From: Sphingobacteriales bacterium
Lineage (GTDB): Bacteria; Bacteroidota; Bacteroidia; Chitinophagales; UBA2359
Reading direction: 5' to 3'
DNA: 64,000 bases
NCBI GenBank assembly: GCA_016706405.1
Contig: JADJJT010000002.1
Coordinates: forward strand, 992,001-1,056,000
Positions within the stretch are counted from its first letter, which is position 1; each line of letters opens with the position of its first letter. The position numbers were made by a program, and so were the translations under genes. Shown here piece after piece: positions 35,069 to 43,600 of this stretch. The notes under the pieces were generated by a model. The model was not told the DNA's origin and ran no database searches. It was given only the letters and a program-made list of their open reading frames with translations.

Positions 35069-37369
35069 TTATTTGTAAGTACCGCTTAAAATTGCATTTT
35101 CGGATTCGGCAATTAACTTGTACAGTTTTGCCACATCCTTTGCTGAATTTGCCGGAACACGCGAATTTATAACCTCAAAAACCGATTGTACTTGTACCGC
35201 CGTATCAGATACCTGTTGTATATCAAATTTAAAATTTCCTAAATCATTTTCAATTTTAAAAGGTAAATCTTTAAATGCTTGAATAGAAATTGGCACATCA
35301 AATTCAATATAATAAGTATAAGTATCTCGGCTTAAAAAATCCGGATAAAATGCTTGGGCGCGACCTTGGGCGGTAAAATTTGGTTCCACAATATGTTTTA
35401 TCCATTGCTGCATATTTAATTCAAATCCTTTACCATTGGGCTTGTTCTTACAAATATTATCCAGCGACCATTTTGCTTTGATGGTGGTTTTAAACGGAAA
35501 TTGGCAGGCCATATTAATCTCCAATGAGTCGGGTTTTAAGTGCAAATTTTTATCCGGATAATCGTAAACCAGCCAGCCATAGCGCGGATTTACACTCGAG
35601 TCAATAATTCCCATTTTGTACATATTGCGCTGCATAGTCGAAAATTGCCCACTTAATACAACTTGGGCATCAAAATCGGCATCTCCGGATAGGGTGTTTA
35701 CCCTTACTTTGGCCACGGTTCGGCGCGTGTTATCTTCTTTGGTGCTGCTGGGTGTTACGGTAAACTGCACATTGTTTTGTGCATGAGCATCTTCGGTCAT
35801 TTGAGCTATATGGATGGCGGGTGCACCTTCTAAGTAAAATGGTAGTTCGTTAAAAGCCAAACCTAATTTATGGCGTTTGGGGTAAATATAAAACCAGTTT
35901 TGTTCTTTTTGAACGCTAAATAAACTGTTTTCGCCCAAAACAGGCATACAAATATTTCGGTTTATGGCTGCTATACGCTTATCCGAAATGACAGTTATAT
36001 TGAAATTTTCTCCAATTCGAGCTAATAAACCATTGTAAATAGCAAATCGGTTGGTGGTGCGCAAGGTTTTATTTTTTAGCGAAGCGGCAACTTTTTCTAA
36101 TTTGCCTTCGGCAATATTTTCACGGCCATCCATTAGCACTTGTTTCTCGGCATCGAGGTTAAGCCGGTTAAAAACGCCAAAATAAAATTGGAAACGGCTC
36201 ATTGATTGCCTTATTTTAAGTTTGTCTATCTCCGGAAGTCTGGCCAAACGCGGGTCTTCGTTGGCAAAACTGTCGTCTATATGTTCAAAGTCAAAGGTGT
36301 CGGCAATAGCCTGGTGCATGGCAAATAATAAATACAAAGGTTTTTCGTTTGGATAGCGTTTGCGGTAGGTTTCGTAAAATTTTTGTAGTGCAACTTCTTT
36401 TTCGCTAAGGCGCCGTTGTGCCAATTCAAGATGCCTTTTTTTGAAATTCAGTCGGTCGCGTGCCCAAAATTGCCACGAGTAAGGTAGGTAGTCGGGGTTT
36501 AACTGTTCGTCGTATTTGGCATACGCGCGCCCATGCACATACCACACCACGTGGGGTAATTCAGACCAAGGGTTTCCGCCGGGTTCAGTCAAGCAGGGGG
36601 GTAAATTTTTAAATGTCCATTCTAACCGTTTATTGGTCGTTTTTGCACTTAAAGTCGTATCTTCGGCGGGGTAGGCATTGTTGCCATAATTAAAAATAAA
36701 ATATTCGCGTTTTGGGTGTACCAATACAATTTTTGTTTGTTGTTTGGGCAAAGTTGAATGATGAAAAAACCAACGCATCCAATCAAAATTATAAGGTAAA
36801 TATATTTGATATTGTATTTGCAGTACGTCGTTTGGTTTTAGGCCAGCTAAATTAAATTGGTAAGCAAAGGCATGATGAAGACTACCATCGTAACGTATGG
36901 TTTCTTTTTCGGTGTTATCGGTTGGTATTAATGGCCGAACCGTGCCGTTTGGGGTTATAACCCGAGCTTTAAAATAGCTTATTTCGGCATCAAAATATTT
37001 TGGTCTATGAATAAATTTGCGCTCAGACAAGGGTAAGTCGGCTTGTTCGTGGGCGGGGTCAAGGGGTTCGGGCAACCACCAGCTACTACAAATTTGCGCG
37101 CCTTTTTCAGTTTGAATCTTTATTAAGCGATTACAATTAATGGTAGTCGTAAAATTTGGTGCATCGCGTATTGTCCATTCTACTTCTTCGTTTAAAATTA
37201 CCGCATCGGCTTGTTGCCACAGGGTGTCGGTAGTAGGAATAGGCGGTATTGGTCCAAGAGGTTCGTCATATTGCTTCCTAAAGTGCAAATTTTGGGTATC
37301 GGCTGTTTGAGAACATATAAGGAGGCAAAAAAAACTTATTAGAAATGTTTTGTGGCGGGTGTTTAACAT
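35069..37369 (-). CDS. Secreted DUF3857 / transglutaminase-like protein
   Basis: 766 residues with a signal peptide (FLISFFCLLICSQTADTQ). The N-terminal part matches DUF3857 (VEWTIRDAPNFTTTINCNRL, FKARVITPNGT and NLAGLKPNDVLQIQYQIY), an Ig-like domain usually placed before a transglutaminase-like core. The middle region (LLFAMHQAIADTFDFEHIDD) occupies that place, but the expected Cys-His-Asp triad is not obvious, so the core may be inactive or divergent. The C-terminal part is beta-rich. Function unknown; probably periplasmic or on the outer membrane. Confidence 0.65.
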   Translation of the reverse strand: MLNTRHKTFLISFFCLLICSQTADTQNLHFRKQYDEPLGPIPPIPTTDTLWQQADAVILNEEVEWTIRDAPNFTTTINCNRLIKIQTEKGAQICSSWWLPEPLDPAHEQADLPLSERKFIHRPKYFDAEISYFKARVITPNGTVRPLIPTDNTEKETIRYDGSLHHAFAYQFNLAGLKPNDVLQIQYQIYLPYNFDWMRWFFHHSTLPKQQTKIVLVHPKREYFIFNYGNNAYPAEDTTLSAKTTNKRLEWTFKNLPPCLTEPGGNPWSELPHVVWYVHGRAYAKYDEQLNPDYLPYSWQFWARDRLNFKKRHLELAQRRLSEKEVALQKFYETYRKRYPNEKPLYLLFAMHQAIADTFDFEHIDDSFANEDPRLARLPEIDKLKIRQSMSRFQFYFGVFNRLNLDAEKQVLMDGRENIAEGKLEKVAASLKNKTLRTTNRFAIYNGLLARIGENFNITVISDKRIAAINRNICMPVLGENSLFSVQKEQNWFYIYPKRHKLGLAFNELPFYLEGAPAIHIAQMTEDAHAQNNVQFTVTPSSTKEDNTRRTVAKVRVNTLSGDADFDAQVVLSGQFSTMQRNMYKMGIIDSSVNPRYGWLVYDYPDKNLHLKPDSLEINMACQFPFKTTIKAKWSLDNICKNKPNGKGFELNMQQWIKHIVEPNFTAQGRAQAFYPDFLSRDTYTYYIEFDVPISIQAFKDLPFKIENDLGNFKFDIQQVSDTAVQVQSVFEVINSRVPANSAKDVAKLYKLIAESENAILSGTYK

Positions 37370-37409
37370 AAGGCAGGTAGTTTGCGTTTTTGTACTTTTA
37401 CCGTTAGCA

Positions 37410-37417
37410 CAAAATTA
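37410..37417 (-). promoter_or_regulatory. Candidate -7 element (TAATTTTG) for the DUF3857-like gene
   Basis: The minus-strand reading is TAATTTTG, 40 nt upstream of the ATG at 37369. Confidence 0.45.
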
Positions 37418-37527
37418 AGACATTTGTATAAGTAAAAACAGAACAAAATAAGAGCTTTGCCGGAGATAAATACCAGTTATGCCTTATGATTTTTGGTTGT
37501 ATCAAGTTTTGTATGAGAAAAGGATAT

Positions 37528-37650
37528 CCGGAGAGAAGAAAGACAACCACTTAACAACCTTTTCCGGAAAATTATCGAATACTATTTCCGGAATTATCAA
37601 AAAATCAAATTGACAGCACAAAAAAATCCGGATAGCAATTACCATCCGGA
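37528..37650. repeat. Cluster of five TCCGGA palindromes
   Basis: TCCGGA begins at 37528, 37564, 37588, 37627 and 37645. The second and third form one hairpin (TTCCGGAAAAT with ATTTCCGGAA); the fourth and fifth form the terminator at 37621-37658. Confidence 0.9.
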
Positions 37651-37658
37651 TTTTTTTT
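37621..37658 (-). terminator. Terminator made of two ATCCGGAT copies
   Basis: AAAAAATCCGGAT at 37621-37633 pairs with ATCCGGATTTTTT at 37644-37656. It serves the minus-strand lipoprotein gene ending at 37704 (minus-strand T run) and could also stop plus-strand transcription. Confidence 0.85.
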
Positions 37659-37703
37659 TAGGTTTTAAACTTATCTCTTATTTTGAAGAAGCGGTGAGTG
37701 CTG

Positions 37704-38093
37704 TTAAGGGCATATTTCTTTTTTGATTTTTGCTGTTTCAGCGTCAAGTTCTCGCCTTTGTTCTGGTGTTCGATAAGTTTTAGCAAACAAACTATCCATT
37801 GTTTTGGTTATTTTACTGGCTAATTCCGCAGTTAAAGCTGTGTATTTGATTTTTAAAGAGTCTATTTGCTGACTTTGCAAATCAGTAAGCGGTAATTTAT
37901 GTTTAGCCAATGAATCTGCCATGTGTCTGATGTCGTTTGCTGCTTTTTCTCGTTCTACTTTAAGTTTGTAGGCCTTACATTCTAAGGCTGCCATTAATTT
38001 GGCATCGGCATTAATTTGTGGCTTTTCGTTGCCACAACTTGTTACAAAAAAACAGATTGCCAGCAAAGCAATTAAGGTGTTAGACCTCATCAT
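37704..38093 (-). CDS. Small lipoprotein of unknown function
   Basis: 129 residues with a lipoprotein signal (ALLAICFFVTSCGNE), lipid-anchored Cys at about 20. The mature part is highly charged and helical, rich in Lys, Glu and Ala (KVEREKAANDIRHMADSLAK), and probably coiled-coil. No family recognised. It starts 6 nt after the stop of the haloperoxidase-like gene and is almost certainly in the same operon. There are two adjacent ATG codons at 38093 and 38090. Confidence 0.7.
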   Translation of the reverse strand: MMRSNTLIALLAICFFVTSCGNEKPQINADAKLMAALECKAYKLKVEREKAANDIRHMADSLAKHKLPLTDLQSQQIDSLKIKYTALTAELASKITKTMDSLFAKTYRTPEQRRELDAETAKIKKEICP

Positions 38094-38099
38094 ATTGTA

Positions 38100-39440
38100 T
38101 TAGTTAAGGTTTGCAGGCCACTCGATAGCAGTCAAAACATTGTTGCCAATGCTGCGTCCCATCAACAAGCCATTGGTATTATCCATTTGATAGTGAATAC
38201 CTCCATACAAACGTGAATTGGCACATTCCATAGACATATCGGCAAAATTGGAGTATGTTCTTGGCGCATAACCGTGTTGTATTTGCGAGCGGTCGGTTAA
38301 ATTGTATTTGCCATCGCCGTTGGTAAACAGTTTAGTAAAGATTCTTTCGCCCACACCTATTTCAGTTGCGTGCCCTGAGGTATAAGCCGGAAAAGGAGGT
38401 GTGCCAATTACGGTAGTAAAACTGGTGTCAATATATTTTTGAATATAAGAAACTGGTCTAATCAGCGAGTAATCAAACTTTGCTTCCCAACAGGCAATAA
38501 AGGCATCATTTTCTCCAATACCCAGCATAGCATAAGCTGCAACTGCTTTTTCGAGGGTAGCGTTGGTTTCTTCAAGTAATTGGGTTAAAATATTAAAGGT
38601 ATGTCCGGTAGGTGTGCAGGTTACAAAGGGGTCGTCTGCCCAAAACTTGGCAATTTCTACCTGGTCGGCTGTATTGCCTGTTACTTGGGTATAAACATTC
38701 ATCGCTTCTTTGTAGAAATCAGATTGAGTGTCGGTAGAAAAGTTAAGGGGTTTTATGGGGTCAAAGCTTAAATTTGAGGGTATCATTGGGCGGGTTTGGT
38801 CCCAATATGGACTTAGCGGGGTTAGATTTTTGCTGTCAGTTGGCACCCATTTATCTTCTCCTGTTACTGGTGTAAAAGGTTTTGAAAATGGGTTAAGGTA
38901 CGACTCGTGGCCACCATCGTTTAGCGAATATTGGTAAATCATTTGTGATACGGCTTTGCCGTGTTTAACTGATTCGTCAACTATAGCTTGGGTGGTGCTG
39001 GTGGTAAATTCAGCGAGGTACTGAGCTTCCAAATCGTTTACTTTTTGAAGATTTTCTGGGCTAATTTTTTTCTCAAACATTAAGCGCGTCATATCAGCTA
39101 CGGCAGCATTTACTACTATGCCCCAATGATAGGATTCGGGCGATAGTGGTGTTGGCATGGCAGCTACAGACAACTGGTTAATTTGGCCTGCTAAGGGTTT
39201 GGCACCTTCAATGCCACTATAAGCCGCCTCATAAGCCGAAATACTAACGTACCCAAATGCCCGAGAAGCTTGGGGGGGTAAAAATCCAGGCGTAGCTTTC
39301 ACTAATTGACATTCGAGTTTAAACCATTCGCGCAGAAAATCGGCGGAGTAGTTAGAAACACTATTGGCAGGTTCAATTTCATCTTTTTTGCAGCCAAAGA
39401 TTAATAGAACCGAAAAGAGGAAGTAGAAAAATTTTTTCAT
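38100..39440 (-). CDS. Vanadium-dependent haloperoxidase-like (PAP2) lipoprotein
   Basis: 446 residues. Lipoprotein signal with lipid-anchored Cys at about 17 (LLIFGCKKDE). The body is the helical vanadium-haloperoxidase/PAP2 fold. The oxyanion-binding motifs are YSLIRPVSYI, then YTSGHATEIG, then NSRLYGGIHYQMDN, giving the expected R, SGH and R...H residues. Family members either oxidise halides with peroxide or act as acid phosphatases; sequence alone does not settle which. Cotranscribed with the small lipoprotein gene downstream. Confidence 0.82.
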   Translation of the reverse strand: MKKFFYFLFSVLLIFGCKKDEIEPANSVSNYSADFLREWFKLECQLVKATPGFLPPQASRAFGYVSISAYEAAYSGIEGAKPLAGQINQLSVAAMPTPLSPESYHWGIVVNAAVADMTRLMFEKKISPENLQKVNDLEAQYLAEFTTSTTQAIVDESVKHGKAVSQMIYQYSLNDGGHESYLNPFSKPFTPVTGEDKWVPTDSKNLTPLSPYWDQTRPMIPSNLSFDPIKPLNFSTDTQSDFYKEAMNVYTQVTGNTADQVEIAKFWADDPFVTCTPTGHTFNILTQLLEETNATLEKAVAAYAMLGIGENDAFIACWEAKFDYSLIRPVSYIQKYIDTSFTTVIGTPPFPAYTSGHATEIGVGERIFTKLFTNGDGKYNLTDRSQIQHGYAPRTYSNFADMSMECANSRLYGGIHYQMDNTNGLLMGRSIGNNVLTAIEWPANLN

Positions 39441-39506
39441 GCAAATTGGGTTGGTTTTTAATTAAAGTAATGTTGCATGTAATTGGCATCATTGCCATCT
39501 CTATGG

Positions 39507-39514
39507 CAAAGATA
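39507..39514 (-). promoter_or_regulatory. Candidate -7 element (TATCTTTG) for the haloperoxidase-like operon
   Basis: The minus-strand reading is TATCTTTG, 66 nt upstream of the ATG at 39440. Confidence 0.5.
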
Positions 39515-39662
39515 CAAAAAAATATTTTTAAATTATTGTAAAATTAAGAAATGTTTTCTGAAACTTGCCAATATTTGGTATTAAATGTTCGACCAAGGGT
39601 AGTAGATTTTCTTCTTACCTAAAACCTCCGGACAAAGCAATACTATTTATTAAAACTTTAAT

Positions 39663-40616
39663 TTAACGTGGTGATTCAATGCCACTCCCTTTTGAATTTT
39701 GATTTCCGAATATATTAAAATCGTAGCCTAATGTAATTTCGTGCGAGCCATTTTCAAACGGTCCTAAGTCAGAGGTAGTAATATCGTACGAGTAAGCCAA
39801 TCTAAATCCACTATCTAAATCAATTCCGGCCATTAGAGCAAATCCGTCGGCGGTACGCATTCCGGCACCTAACCAATATTGACGTTGGTAAATACCTTTT
39901 ACAAATATTTCGGCTTGTGCGGGCACAGATTTAACCATTTTTATCATAGCTCCGGGCGAAATTTCAAATTGGTCGCTTACACTAAACCTGCCGCCACCAC
40001 CTAAGTATAAATGTCGAGCATTGCGCAGCGAATCCAAATTAGAGGAGAAATTAAATTTAGATGCTAATAGTTGGTTTCCGGATATTCCGGCCCAATATTT
40101 TTCGTTTCTAAAATAGGCACCTAAGTTTACATCGCCACCACCTTTTGACTCGGTTCCTTTTAGTAGTATTCCGGGATCGCCGGGTTGATGAGCGGTTAAC
40201 TTGTCAAAATCTAATTTATACTGAATAAAACTTCCACTAATACCAAAACCTAAGTGCGATTTTCCGTTTTGAAGTGGTAGTTGATAGGCGTAGGCTAACT
40301 GCCCTCCGGTACGGCTTGTTGGGCCTGTTACGTCTGAGTAAATTAAAAGTCCAAGCCCAACAGCTTTTGAACTGGGCAATACACTGCCGTGGCCGCTAAG
40401 CAAAGCCGTTGATGGTGCACCATCAAACCCCGACCATTGTTTGCGGTACGAGGCTCGTATAATAAATTGATCAAATGAACCCGCGACTGCCGGATTAAAG
40501 GCAAAATCGTTGGTCATGTATTGGGTGAGCTGGTGAATTTGCTGGGCTTTTAATGTGTTTGCAGTTACCAAATTTATAACTACAAAACAGAAAATGGAAA
40601 AAATGATAGGACGCAT
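39663..40616 (-). CDS. PorP/SprF family type IX secretion outer-membrane protein
   Basis: 317 residues with a signal peptide (ends ANTLKAQQ). The family start is HQLTQYMTNDFAFNPAVAGS, followed by RASYRKQWSGFDGAP, with beta-strand-rich sequence typical of an outer-membrane barrel. The C-terminus before the low-complexity tail (HEITLGYDFNIFG) is strand-like. SprF of Flavobacterium is needed to deliver the partner SprB with its type B sorting domain to the surface. Here the partner is the 1709-residue C25 protease 51 nt upstream in the same operon. Confidence 0.92.
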   Translation of the reverse strand: MRPIIFSIFCFVVINLVTANTLKAQQIHQLTQYMTNDFAFNPAVAGSFDQFIIRASYRKQWSGFDGAPSTALLSGHGSVLPSSKAVGLGLLIYSDVTGPTSRTGGQLAYAYQLPLQNGKSHLGFGISGSFIQYKLDFDKLTAHQPGDPGILLKGTESKGGGDVNLGAYFRNEKYWAGISGNQLLASKFNFSSNLDSLRNARHLYLGGGGRFSVSDQFEISPGAMIKMVKSVPAQAEIFVKGIYQRQYWLGAGMRTADGFALMAGIDLDSGFRLAYSYDITTSDLGPFENGSHEITLGYDFNIFGNQNSKGSGIESPR

Positions 40617-40667
40617 AATAATATTTATTGCATTAAAGCGTAAGATATAGATGTAGTTATTGAAATA

Positions 40668-43600
40668 TTATTGAATGATGGTAATTGTACCATTAATGGA
40701 ATGTTTGCCGTTATCGGTAATATTGATCACATAATAATAGGTGCCATGAGGTAGTTTATCGCCATTTTTATTGGTGCCTCTCCAACCATCTGCATTGTCA
40801 TATCCCAACTTTGAGTAAACCTCTTGCCCCCACCGGTTAAAGATAAAAACATCAACACGGCTTGATACAGCGGCCTGGGGTATATACCAATTGTCGTTAA
40901 ACCCGTCGTGGTTGGGCGTAATAACGTTGGGTACCTCGCAATCTGTTTCGATTTTTACTAATACCGAATCGGATTTAAAGCAGCCATTTTGGTCAACAAC
41001 GGTAACTGTGTAATAACCTTCGTATATTGGTTTAGCTTGCACAATTTGCCCGTCAGTATATAATAATTCTTTGCCCACCCAAGTGAAGGATTTTGCAACA
41101 TTCACTCCGGTTGCTTCTAATTCAACAATATCGCCTGGGCAAACCAAGTCAACATTGGCATTTACCGATAAATTACTTAGCTGGTCTTCAAAAACAGTTA
41201 TTGTGGCGCTTGATTTTGCGGTGCAATTGCCTGTTTTCACCTCAACCTCGTAAGTTCCTGATTCATCAACGGTTATATTGGGAGTAGTTGCTCCGGTAGA
41301 CCAGGTTATTTCGTCAAAAACACCTGGTGCCGATAAAGTAACCTCGTTTCCATTACAAATTTGTAAGGCACTGGCCTCAATTTTAACTGTTGGGGGGGCA
41401 TTAAACACAATGGTAATGCTGTTTGATTCGGGACAACCGTCGGCATTTTCAACGTTAACGGTATAGGTGCCGCTATCGGTAATGGTAATTTCTTTGCCGG
41501 TAACCCCGTTAGACCAGGTATATTTAGCATATCCATCGGTAGCTTTTAGGGTTACCACATCGCCTGTGCAATAAGTTGGAGGCGAGGTTTCGCCGTTAGC
41601 GGTAATGGCAGGTTTAATAATTGTTGAGCCATAAACCGTATAACTTGCCGATGCTTCACAACCAAAGCTGTCGTGAACGGTTACGCTGTAGGTTCCGGGA
41701 CTTTTTACGGTTAAATTGGGTTCAATAGATGCGTTACCCGACCACAAATAATCCGTATAAATTGGTTCAACACTTAAAGTGGTAGTAGCGTCTGGACATA
41801 AAATGTCTTTGCCTTTATTAGTAATTACCGGTTTGGCAATAGTTTTTTCATCAACGGTAAACGAGGCATTTGCTTCGCAGCCATTTATATCTTTAACAGT
41901 TACGGTATAGGTGCCGCCCTTAGCTACCTGAACAGATTTTGTGGTGGCACTGTTTGACCATAAGTACGACTGATAGTTTTCGTTAACCGATATGGTTGCC
42001 GAGCCTCCGGCACAAAAATAGGTATCGCCCGAAATGGTAGGCTTTGGTAAGTCGTTTACGCATACCAAAACAGAGGGAGCATTATATTGGCAATCGTTTA
42101 CCACAAGGTCATAAGTAATGGTTTTACAACCTATACCTAAGGTGGTAGGGTCAAATTTATCGTTTACTACGCCGTCAATTTTAAATATACCGCCTCCTTC
42201 GTTAGCGCTTAAAGTAATTGCCGGCTGGTCAATACAATAAGAAGATTGCAAGCCTACAATTTTTAAATCTTTTATTGGGCAATCCTGTGCTATGCAACAT
42301 TGTTCAATAGATGGCTTGCTGTTGCCACATTTGCCAGTGCCAAGCGCTGTAACAATTATACATTTACTTTCGGCAGGAGCTAATCCGGTAATGGTATAAC
42401 TTGTATTGGCTATGGTTTGTATAGAGCCATCAACGTCAATCAAATATCCGGATGCACCTGGTACAGCAGCCCATTCAAAGCTAACCGAGCTAAGGGTGGA
42501 CGTACCGCAATTAATTACCGGAGCAGGTAGAACATCATCAACGTTTACTACAAAATCTTTTACGCTGGTGGTGCAGTTACTATTGCTTACCTTTAACGAA
42601 AACGTTTTGATGCCGGCTGTAAGCCAACTTACCGAGTATTTTTCGTTGCCCAAGGGTATGGCGTTAGCACCATTCCACGACCAAGTATAGGTGGCAAACG
42701 GGTTGTAATCGGTTGCTTCAATGGTTAGTACAGTGGTTTTGCAAATAGACTCGCCATTTACTAAAAAAGCATCGGGCGATTTTACTGTGAACTCATTGCT
42801 TGGTATGCTCGAAACGTTTATGGTTATATTGTCGGCTGTTACACAATTATTATCGGGGTTGGTGTATGTATAGGTAATAATATGTGAGCCGGGGCCGGCA
42901 ACACCCGGATTAAATTCGTTGCCGCTAATGCCTGTTCCGTTAAAAATTCCGCCGGGTTTATCGGTTGTAATAGTTACGGGGGCATCGCTGGTGCAATATT
43001 CAAGGTCGGTAAGTAAAATATTGGGTGCTATCTCTTGCGAGCAATCTATATCGTTTTGTACATTTATATTAAACACTAATTTGTTATTTGTTTCGCAAAG
43101 TTCGGTTATCGCTTCATCAGCATCAATAATAATGGTAAACTCATTGTCGCCCCCCATAGTTTTTGAGTCTATTACAATGGTTACATTAAACGATCCGGTA
43201 AAATAAGCTGCATCAATTGTTTTTGTGGCGGCTACGGTTGTGTTACCTTGGTGTTTTCGGTTTACAACTACCGTTATATCTTTATCAACCGCTTGGCCTA
43301 AATTGGCATAGTTTACAATAAATTCTAAACTTGTTACATCTTTTGATACAATATATGGTGGGCTTAGAACAACGCCGTTGTCGTTATTTTTTACTACTAA
43401 ATCCGGAGAATTCGGTACGTTGTCAACATGGTAATCCGGAGCGGCGTAGCCTGCCAATACAAAACCAGGGTCGCCTTCAAAAGTAAATTCTTCGCAAGTT
43501 GCCTTTATTCCATCGTAGCTCGAAGCAGTTGAGTCGCTAATATAAATTTTATCAATGGTATTTTTTAAACAAATACCCATTGGTTGGGCGTAGTTTGTTT

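Larger units (their letters stand above)
37370..37703. other. Intergenic region rich in TCCGGA copies
   Basis: 334 nt without a gene. It holds the promoter for the DUF3857-like gene (37410-37417), five TCCGGA copies at 37528-37650 and the terminator of the minus-strand lipoprotein gene. Confidence 0.7.
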
